The notes under the pieces are model-generated. The model ran no database searches. It saw only the letters and a program-made list of their open reading frames with translations, and was not told the DNA's origin. DNA of 64,000 nucleotides, from assembly GCA_030068075.1 (NCBI GenBank), contig CM057833.1, forward strand, positions 46,643,587 to 46,707,586. The letters run 5' to 3'. Position 1 is the stretch's first letter. Every line of letters starts with the position of its first letter. Positions 56,290-64,000 of this stretch are shown here, piece after piece. A program made the position numbers and the translations under genes. The stretch is from Paguma larvata. Its lineage: Eukaryota; Chordata; Mammalia; Carnivora; Viverridae.

Positions 56290-56646
56290 CCATGTTATTG
56301 TGGTTCCGCTCTCTGCTCTGCCTTCACACTTTGGCGTAGAATGTTCGATGACTTGGAATGCCTTCTTTCTCTTATCAAACTGGCAGATTCCTATCCTTAG
56401 CTCAAATCTAGTTGGAAGCCAGTTCAACTCCCCCAGGGAGATTGAAGTGTTTCCCCCCCCCCGCCATTGTCTGTGTGCTGTGCTTTGGGTACATGGTTCA
56501 TTTATGATATTCTCATGAGTGTGTGCCTCATAGTTGTTTACCTGTGTCTCTCCTCCCTGGACTTGGAACATTTTGAGGGTAGGGACTGTGTCTGTTTACT
56601 TTTGCATTCTTAATAAAGTGCTTATGGGGACTTAATTCTGTTTGTG
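56290..56646 (+). repeat. L2 3'-end fragment
   Basis: 'gacttggaatgccttctttc', 'tggacttggaacattttgag', 'ggtagggactgtgtctgttt' and 'cttaataaagtgcttatggg' are plus-strand L2, reaching its 3' tail. Confidence 0.82.
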
Positions 56647-56647
56647 G

Positions 56648-56692
56648 GTGAGTTGGATGGAAGAATGGATGGATAGATGGGGGAAAGAAATG
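56648..56692 (+). repeat. 45-bp repeat, copy 1
   Basis: Starts GTGAGTTGGATGGAAGAAT, just after the L2 tail. A copy with one difference is at 57397-57441. Confidence 0.95.
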
Positions 56693-57396
56693 ATACATGG
56701 ATTAAAATAAATAAGTGAAAGGACCAAGGAATGATACAGGGACCTGGCCTTGAGATGTTGTCACACTTGTAAGGAAGACAGGAATACAGATGTTCTCAGG
56801 GTACTGTGACAAATAGTTAAATATCCATAGAGCGTAAATAGTGACTAGGAGGTTCTGCCTGTAGACCTGTATTGCTTTAGCCACTCATGGTTTATTTACT
56901 TATTTTTAAATCATTCAGGTCGTAAAAATAAAATCCAGACCTCCAGCTTCCCAGATTTGCCAACACTGGCCCATTTCTCCTGCAGGAGACTGTGTGCCCA
57001 GAGGAGCGCCAGGACAGGGGCTGCGTCTGGTGTGTGCGCGTTCTCTGCAGTTCCCTGCCCTGACCCTTGAGTGCACTTGGGTTTGAGACCCCTACTGCAG
57101 GGGGTGATTTGGAATTTCTCTACATGGGGAAGTGAGAGAAGGGGCAGCCCAATATAGAAGGGGGTCACAGCACATGGAAAGGCCTGGAACTGTGAGTGCT
57201 TGCTCCATGGGGTATTGGAGGCCTGGCATGGTGCCCATCCACCTGAAGCACACAGAGCTCATAGGCACTGCAGAGAGTCGGCTATGGTCAGAGAAGCCTG
57301 CGGGGCCCAGAGATGGGGTCTTTTTGTCTTTCTTGCTAATTTTGGATTTCACCCTATAGTAAATGGGGAGGTGAGTGGTGGTTTAAGCTGAGGAAT
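56693..57396. other. Unique noncoding sequence
   Basis: No gene recognised; GC-richer at 57000-57320. Confidence 0.45.
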
Positions 57397-57441
57397 GTGA
57401 GTTGGATGGAAGAATGAATGGATAGATGGGGGAAAGAAATG
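57397..57441 (+). repeat. 45-bp repeat, copy 2
   Basis: 44 of 45 bases match copy 1 at 56648-56692; flanks are unrelated. Confidence 0.95.
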
Positions 57442-57530
57442 GTCAGACTTGCATTCTTTCCGTGGTCAGGCGGGTGAGTTCCAGAGAGCACTGGAGTAGA
57501 TGCCGGCAGACCTGATAGAAGCCTGTGCTC

Positions 57531-57745
57531 TAGGTCAGTACTTCTTGGCTTGCGTTGATTTTGATTCTCAGGGGATACTTGGCAAAGTCTGGAGAAATTT
57601 TTGATTGTGAGGAGGAGGCATGCTAGTGGTCTTTTGTGGAACAGGCTAGAGATGCTGGTGAACACCCTAGAATGCACAGGAGAGCTCTCACAACCACAAA
57701 GGTATCGGGCCCCAAGTATCAGGAGTGATGAGGCTGGGAAACCTT
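57531..57745 (+). mobile_element. MER20-type hAT-Charlie nonautonomous element
   Basis: 'ggatacttggcaaagtctgg', 'aaatttttgattgtgaggag', 'ccctagaatgcacaggagag' and 'caaccacaaaggtatcgggc' match the plus-strand MER20-like pattern; the ends are eroded. Confidence 0.78.
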
Positions 57746-58220
57746 ACTCCAGTTGAGCCGAGACATGAGGACGTGAGCTTGGGAGACATCATGTGTGTTC
57801 TTAGAAAGAGATGGAGCCCAGGTGGAAACAAGCATACTGACTGATTATCTGATCGTTTGTTAGAGGAGAGACCAGGAGAAGGATAAGCAGCAGGGAGACA
57901 AAGCAGAGCAAGATTTAGGTAGCAACTAAAGAAGAAACCAGCCTTTAAAGAGTAGCTGAAATCACTAAGTTATCCCCAACATTATAAATTTCTACCGATT
58001 GAACAGTACACACAAGCATATTCGCATCCTTTTTTCATCCATAAGAACATGCTGGTATTTGTACTTTTAATAGGATGTAGTAAACAACCTATTGGGGAAA
58101 AATATAGGGAGGTTCTCCTTTATACTTTGATGCTGTAATTCGCAAAACTTTCTTATTTTCGGGTTTTGAGATAAAGGCATGAGGCCAAAATCAGTTGAAT
58201 TGCTCTCCCAAGTAATTTTC
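57746..58220. other. Unique noncoding sequence
   Basis: No gene or clear repeat; 57770-57960 has a weak purine-rich L2 look. Confidence 0.4.
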
Positions 58221-58221
58221 C

Positions 58222-60422
58222 TTTTTTTTTTTTTTTTATTTATTTCTTTAAATTCAAGTTAGTTAACAATGTAATATTGGTTTCAGGAGTAGAACCCAGT
58301 GATTCATCACTTACGTATGATACCCAGTGCTCATCCCAGCAAGTGCCCTGCTTAATGCCCATCACCCATTTAGCCCATCTGCCCACCTCCTCCGCTCCAG
58401 CAACCCTCAGTTTTCTGTATTTAAGAGTCTCTTAGCATTTACCTCCCTCTCTATTTTTATCTTATTTTTCCTTCCCTTCCCCTATGTTCATCTGTTGTGT
58501 TTCTTAAATTCCACATATGAGTGAAATCATATGGTATGTGTCTTTCTCTGACTGACTTATTTTGCTTAACATAATACACTCTAGTTCCATCCACGTTGTT
58601 GCAAATGGCGAGATTTCATTCTTTTTGATCACCAAGTAGTATTCCGTTGAATATCTATATCTGTATCTATATCTATATCTATGTATCTATATCACATCTT
58701 TATCCATTCATTAGTTGATGGACATCTTTTCATAATTTGGCTATTGTTAGCACTGCTATAAACATTGGGAGCATGTGCCCCTTTGAATCAGCATTTTTGT
58801 ATCCTTTGGATAAACACCTAGTAGTACAATTGCTGGGTCATAAGGTAGTTCTATTTTTAATTTTTTGAGGAACTTCCGTACTGTTTTCCAGAGTTGCTGT
58901 ACCAGTTTGTATTCCTACCAGCAGTGCAAAAGTGTTCCTCTTTCTCTGCATCATTGTCAACATCTTTTGTTTCTGGAGTTGTTAAATTTAGCCATTCCGA
59001 CATTATGGTTTTGATTTGTATTTTCCTGATGATGAGTGATCTCAAGCATCTTCCATGTGTTTGTTGGCCATCTGGATGTCCTCTTTGGAAAAGTGTCTGT
59101 TCATGTCTTCTGCCCATTTCTTCACTGGATTAATTGTTTTTTTTTAGGTGTTGAGATTGGTAAATTCTTTATAGATTTTGGATACTAACCCTTTATCTGA
59201 TATGTCATTTGCAAATATCTTCTCCCATTCTGTCAGTTGCCTTTTAGTATTGTTGATTGTTTCCTTCACTGTACAGAAGGTTTTTTTTTTTTTTTATCTT
59301 GATGAGTTCCCAATAGTTCATTTTTGCTTTTATTTCTCTTGCCTCTGGAGACATGTCTAGTATGAAGTTCCTGCAGCTGAGATCAAACAGGTTGCTGCCT
59401 GTGTTCTCTAGGCTTTTGATGGTTTCCTGTCTCACATTTAGGTCTTTCATCCATTTTGAATGTACTTTTGTGTATGATGTAAGAAAGTGGTCCAGTTTCA
59501 TTCTTCTGCATGTTGCTATCAAGTTTTCCCAGCACCATTTGCTGAAGAGATTGTCTTTTTTCAGTTGGATATTCTTACCTGCTTTGTCGAAGATTAGTTG
59601 GCCATACGTTTGTGGGTCCATTTCTGGGTTCTCTATTCTGTTCTATTGATTTATATGTCTGTTTTTGTGCCAATACCATACTGTCTTGATGATTACAGCT
59701 TTGTAATACAGCTTGAAGTCTGGAATTATGATGCCTCCAGCTTTGCTTTTCTTTTTCAACATTACTTTGGCTTTTCGGGGTATTTTATGGTTTCCATACA
59801 AATTTTAGGATTGTTTGTTCTAGCTCTGTGATGAATGCTGGTGTTATTTTGATAGGGATTGCCATAGAAGGTTAGAATTGCTTTGGATACTGTAGACATT
59901 TTCACAATATATTTTTTTCCGATCCATGAGCATGGACTGTTTTTCCATTTATTTATGTTTTCAATGTCTTTCATAACTTCCTGCAGTTTTCAGTGTACAG
60001 ATCTTTTACCTCTTTGGTTATGTTTGTTTTTAGGTATCTTATGGTTTTTGGTGCAATTGTAAATGTGACCACCTCCTTGATTTCTCTTTCTGCTGCTTCA
60101 TTATTGGTGTATAGAAACGCAACTGATTTCTCTACGTTCATTTTGTACCCTGCAACCTTGCTGAATTCATATATCAGTTCTAGCAGATTTTTGGTGGAGT
60201 CTTTCAGGTTTTCCATGTACAGTATCATGTTGTCTGTGAAGAGTGAAAGTTCGATTTCTTTGCCAGTTTGTATGCCTTTTATTTCTTTGTGTTGTCCGAT
60301 TGCTGAGGCTAGGACTTCAATACCATGTTGAACAGCAGTGGTCAGAGTGGACATCTCTCTGCTTTTCCCCATTAAGGATGGTATTAGCTGTGGGCCTTTC
60401 ATATATGGCTTTTTTGATGTTT
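58222..60422 (-). mobile_element. 5'-truncated, decayed LINE-1
   Basis: Minus-strand L1 with poly(A) as a T-run at 58222-58237, a carnivore L1 3' UTR ('gttagttaacaatgtaatat', about 58250-58540), then the ORF2 3' part. Homology with the L1 at the window start begins at 59727 (equivalent to base 1 there) and stops at the shared string GATGTTT at about 60422, the truncation point. About 30 bp missing near 60355 relative to the first L1 removes part of the reverse transcriptase. A TATC/TATATC microsatellite lies at 58645-58690. Confidence 0.93.
58600..60422 (-). pseudogene. LINE-1 ORF2 remnant (inactive)
   Basis: Fragments in several frames are recognisable: [37 protein letters not shown] and [19 protein letters not shown] in the 59971-60606 frame, then KDNLFSKWCWENLIATCRRM in the 59244-59621 frame. 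The catalytic FADD box reads FTDN, so the second catalytic Asp is lost. Frameshifts and stops separate the pieces. This contrasts with the intact FADD of the copy at 1-3665. Confidence 0.88.
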
Positions 60423-60546
60423 TTCTCCCTCCAGAAATTCCTTGATCATTTAGTATGCATTCCTTATAAAAGTCTATTGGAAGATGAGACTGTGTGAGGA
60501 TATCTGTTTGAATTTTGCTTCTAACATGACTGTTTTGGCTCGTGTT

Positions 60547-60762
60547 CCTTTTTTTTTTTTTAATGTTTATTTTTAGTTTTGAGAGAGAGAGCATACACAT
60601 GTACATGAGTGGAGGAGGGGTAGAGAGAGAGGGAGAGAGTGATCTGAAGCAACCTCTGCGCTGACAGCAGCAATCTCGATGCAGGGCTCGAACTCAGGAA
60701 CCATCAGATCGTGACCTGAGCTGAAGTCAGACATTTAACCAACTGAGGCACCCAGGCGCCCC
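60547..60762 (-). mobile_element. Felid SINE
   Basis: Full-length minus-strand copy: T-run 60549-60561 and head GAGGCACCCAGGCGCCCC ending about 60762. It lies 125 bp from the truncated 5' end of the L1. Confidence 0.93.
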
Positions 60763-61220
60763 CTGACACTTGTTCTTACTGGGTTTAAGGGCAAGTGGAA
60801 CTTGGGCTTTACAGCTCTAACCTTCCTTGTCCTAAAATTGATCTGTTCTGTTGGTGTGGGAAATTCAGGTTTTGAAGACCCTGGGAGAGGATGAGGGTAG
60901 GGAGGAAAGGAAAGGTGATTACTACTTCCCTGGCAAACTACTCAATCTTGGGAAAACAGTTTAAGTCCCAGGTCTTCTCCCAGAATGCCGCTTTATTCAA
61001 ATTCTTGTTCCTGGGTAACATCGTGTGTCCACTTAGGGTCTGCAGACGAGGCAGGATTCCGAAGAGCGGGGTGACTGGTATGCTCTACCTCTGTCTATAC
61101 GTAATGACGGCTGATTTTCATCTTTCCTTTCTGGAAACGGCATCGTGGGAAGAGAAGGCTCCCCTAGTCTTCCTCCAGTACCCACCGGAACACCTGTATC
61201 CGTTCTCTTTTGTCAGCGTA
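60763..61220. other. Unique noncoding sequence
   Basis: A 125-codon plus frame (60891-61268) has no recognisable domain. Confidence 0.4.
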
Positions 61221-61224
61221 TCAG

Positions 61225-61456
61225 CCAGAGTCCCTGCAAGAAACAGGTGGCACACTCAGATGGGGTAATTTGAGAAGAGTGGGTAAGCATAGGGAAACCG
61301 CAAGGGATATTGCAGGACCTCTGGGCTACCAAAATTGGAGATGATACCAGCTGTGGGCCTCAAGGTCAAGGAGTGGGTGTGTTACTAGGTTCCGAAGAGA
61401 CTGTTGTATGGAGAGTCTTAACAGTGTGACCTTTGGTGCAGGGAGTTACAGCCAGG
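61225..61456. repeat. Old interspersed repeat, class uncertain
   Basis: 'aagaaacaggtggcacactc', 'agatggggtaatttgagaag' and 'agagtgggtaagcataggga' recall a common old mammalian repeat whose family I could not name. Confidence 0.4.
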
Positions 61457-61466
61457 CTGCATTTTC

Positions 61467-61703
61467 TTTTTTCTTTTTTTTTTCTTTTTCTTTTTTTTTT
61501 AATGTTTTATTTATTTTTGAGAGCAAGAGAGGTAAAGCATGAGCAGAGGAGGGACAGAGAGAGAGGGAGACACAGAATCTGAAGCAGACTCCAGGCTCTG
61601 AGCTGTCAGCACAGAGCCCGACGCGGGGCTTGAACTCACAGACCGTGAGATCATGACCTGAGGCGAAGTCAGACACTTAACTGACTGAGCCACCCAGGCG
61701 CCC
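61467..61703 (-). mobile_element. Felid SINE
   Basis: Full-length minus-strand copy, head GAGCCACCCAGGCGCCCC and a long T-rich tail (61467-61500). CTGCATTTTC at 61457-61466 and again at 61704-61713 is the target duplication. Confidence 0.95.
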
Positions 61704-62338
61704 CTGCATTTTCCCTTTGCCAGCTGATATCCCTCTGTGCTCATGGGCCAAAGCCTGCTCAGGGCCAGAGAGTGGTGAGCCTCTGGGTGTGCTCTACTCT
61801 GCTCTGCGTCCTGGGGCGGAGAGCAGGGTGGAGAGGGTTCAAGAGTGAATCCGGAGAGGCACATAGAACATGTCTGGGACATTTGGACATTCCTCCTGAT
61901 TGGTTGACTCCTGTGGTCAGATATTTATGGAGGAGTCAGGTGGTGATGGGGGCTGTGTTTGGAGTCGGAGAGTCTGGTGCAGAATCACATCTGCTTCACT
62001 CGCTAACTGAGCTATTCTCAGGTCTTTTCAGTTCACCAAGCCCTTATTTCCTCATTGGATAGTGGGAGGAGGGTACTGCCTACATCAGAAGGCCTTAGTG
62101 AGGCTCAAAACTGAAAATATTTCAGTGCTGTTGACAGACTTGGAAAAGGCTGCAAGAGGATAGAGTAAAATGTGAGCAGTATACCTCAGGAAAATTGTTT
62201 TGCCGTATAAAACAAATATAGCTGTGTTGTGAGATAATGGTTGTTTTTTTTTTTTCTTCATTACATTATTCTGTGTTCCGGGCTTTGTACCATGAGAATA
62301 ACAAAGATACCCCTAAATGCTATTAATAAATATGTTAG
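61704..62338. other. Unique noncoding sequence
   Basis: A MIR-like plus-strand patch at 61950-62110 ('ttccctcattggatagtggg' type) is possible. No gene. Confidence 0.4.
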
Positions 62339-62501
62339 GGGCACCTGGGTGGCTCAGTCGGTTAAGCGTCCGACTTCAGCTCAGGTCATGATCTCACAGT
62401 TCGTGAGTTCGAGCCCCGCGTCAGGCTCTGTGCTGACAGCTCAGAGCCTGGAGCCTGCTTTGGATTCTGTGTCTCCTTCTCTCTCTGTCCCACCCCTGCT
62501 C

Positions 62502-62537
<36 letters not shown>

Positions 62538-62564
62538 AAATAAACATCAAAACATTTTTTTAAA
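62339..62564 (+). mobile_element. Young felid SINE, near consensus
   Basis: Plus-strand full-length copy with most CpG sites kept (GTTAAGCGTCCGACTTCAG, GTTCGTGAGTTCGAGCCCCG), a (CT)n tract and an AAATAAATAAACATC tail. AAATATGTTAG at 62328-62338 and 62565-62575 is the target duplication. Probably among the youngest insertions here. Confidence 0.96.
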
Positions 62565-62575
62565 AAATATGTTAG

Positions 62576-63239
62576 TACTGCCCCTGTCCCCTAATTAATT
62601 ATTGTTTTTGGTGCATATTGTGCTCTCTGGGCCGAGGTGTGAAAATTAGTAGCCATAGTAGAGCTGGATTGACTGCGGTGACACGTACCCTGTAGTGACA
62701 TGTATGTCATTTCTTGTGACGTGGCCATAGTCCATCCCCGGGAAACCTCTGCCGGCCTTCCTAGTGCCTCTCCGCTGAGCTCCTATAGTCTGGGGCAGTT
62801 CCCAGGACTTAATCATACTTTAGCTGCAGTTACTGCCTCTCCTGCTGTGACCTTCTTCAGGTCCATGCTGTGGCTTATTCATCTCCACGTCTCCAGCATT
62901 GTCTTATCTCATGTTGGTAAATGCCGCCTTCATTCTTGTTGCCTGGCTTCCTCCACATGGCTATAGAGAGTTCTCAGGCTCACGTACCATAGCTGCTACA
63001 ACAGAGAGCACTCGACCAGTGCTTTCTCTTACCTGAAGTTCCAAAATCCCAGAGAAGAATTTTGCTTATTTTCACATGGCTCAGGTCCACATCCCTTATT
63101 GGATCAGCGATACCCATGGGAGTAGTATGTTCTCGTGCTCTCAGCTTTATAGTTAAATGCCCATATTCCCAGGGAACCTGTTATAGTCAACTGGGTGGGG
63201 TCTGTACCATCAAGACAGGTCCAACTTAAATCAGTTGGT
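62576..63239. other. Unique noncoding sequence
   Basis: No gene recognised. Confidence 0.4.
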
Positions 63240-63244
63240 TGGAG

Positions 63245-63345
63245 TGGAGGAGAATGAATCAGTTAGGATTGCATTCAGCTGCAGTGACAATACTAAGAAA
63301 TTCTTACTTAAATCAGTGGGTTGCCCTGGGGAAGAGGCATGTATC
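63245..63345. repeat. Old interspersed repeat, class uncertain
   Basis: 'aggattgcattcagctgcag' followed by 'acaatactaagaaattctta' recalls a common mammalian repeat unit. 63650-63830 ('cagtggcttaaaccaataga', 'acctcatggttgcaagatag') seems to be another part of the same family. Confidence 0.4.
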
Positions 63346-63559
63346 AGGAATACATTGGCAAAAATTGGTTCTTGGTAGATGACAGGATCTTAGTTAGCTA
63401 TTACAGCGGTTTGTAGCCTCCTAAAGCTCAGCCCTGCCTAACAATGTAAATGAATAGAGAGGTATTAAACTAGCATGGGGGCAGAGATAAGGAAAGGAGA
63501 ATGTTTGAAAAGACTTTTTAGTGAGGTTGATGGTAAAAAACAAACAGTTAAGAAACACT

Positions 63560-63650
63560 AAGTTATGACAATAATAATACCTAGCTCTACATAGGGCTTA
63601 CCACATGCCAGAAGCTGTTTGAAATCTTTTATGTATGTTCTCACATGTAA
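63560..63650 (-). repeat. MIR fragment
   Basis: 'gggcttaccacatgccagaa' with an ATAATAATACCTAGCT stretch is MIR-like; short and diverged. Confidence 0.4.
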
Positions 63651-64000
63651 CAATATACAAATGTATCAGTGGCTTAAACCAATAGACTTGACTTCCTGTT
63701 CTCTTGCCCCTAAATAACAAATCCAAAGGGGATGTGATGTTGTCAAGGCCAGCATATGTTTAATTCTTTAGACCTTTCCTTGTTAATTACCTCATGGTTG
63801 CAAGATAGTTGCAACCACTGTAGACATTCTATCTACCGTTAATCACCTTTAATGTTGGAAGAATGAGGGAGACCTGGAGAAAACAGAATCCACCCCCTCC
63901 CTTTGTTTTTTAATGAGAAGAGGAAGTTTCCCAGAGGTCCTCCTAAATTTCTGCCTTGGTTCTCACATGGCTACTTTTAGGTACAGAGAAGCAGGGAAGG

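Noticed and set aside
1..64000. Search for CRISPR arrays, operons, bacterial or phage systems and gene clusters
   Set aside because: The sequence is mammalian; no regularly spaced repeats with unique spacers and no compact gene arrays exist.

Overview
The window is mammalian nuclear DNA from a cat-like carnivore (Felidae, or at least Feliformia). The main evidence is about 17 copies of a tRNA-Lys-derived SINE. Its head reads GCGCCTGGGTGGCTCAGT and it has the felid-type body, a pyrimidine-rich region and an AAATAAATAAAC-type tail (SINEC_Fc group). Canid SINEs have a different head. Carnivore-type LINE-1 copies and a deep background of L2, MIR, L1M, MLT2 and DNA-transposon relics fit a placental mammal. 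The species and chromosome cannot be read from the sequence.

No cellular gene could be supported. The only convincing protein-coding sequence belongs to LINE-1. Positions 1-3665 hold a young L1 on the minus strand. Its ORF1 is complete (297 codons). Its ORF2 is open from its start to the left window edge apart from two single-base frameshifts, and keeps an FADD reverse-transcriptase site. A second L1 (58222-60422, minus) is 5' truncated and decayed. Ancient L1 fragments lie at 5275-5500, 25185-25470, 26195-27303, 36110-36900 and 51060-52230.

Layout: 1-3.7 kb L1; 3.7-8.5 kb SINEs and L2/MIR relics; 8.5-20 kb unique sequence with L2/MIR, a nested SINE pair (11985-12405) and a solitary MLT2-like LTR (13046-13598); 20-26 kb unique, partly AT-rich, with a 56-bp tandem duplication; 26-37 kb L1M relics, SINEs (two at one target site), a palindromic DNA transposon and a MER5-like element; 37-46 kb mostly unique, with the best candidate conserved noncoding sequence (38860-39300); 46.3-46.9 kb a full-length Tigger-like element; 47-58 kb unique sequence mixed with L2/MIR; 58-64 kb L1, SINEs and old repeats.

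The picture is an intergenic or deep intronic region shaped by L1-driven retrotransposition: the L1s supply the enzymes, and the SINEs carry L1-type target-site duplications and A-rich tails. I found no new multigene system. The observations most worth checking are the near-intact L1, an insertion that seems to be only a poly(A) signal and tail (40360-40414), two SINEs at one target, a 45-bp near-identical repeat pair 750 bp apart, and a paired E-box module. All repeat names and edges come from reading by eye and recalled consensus features, not from a database search.
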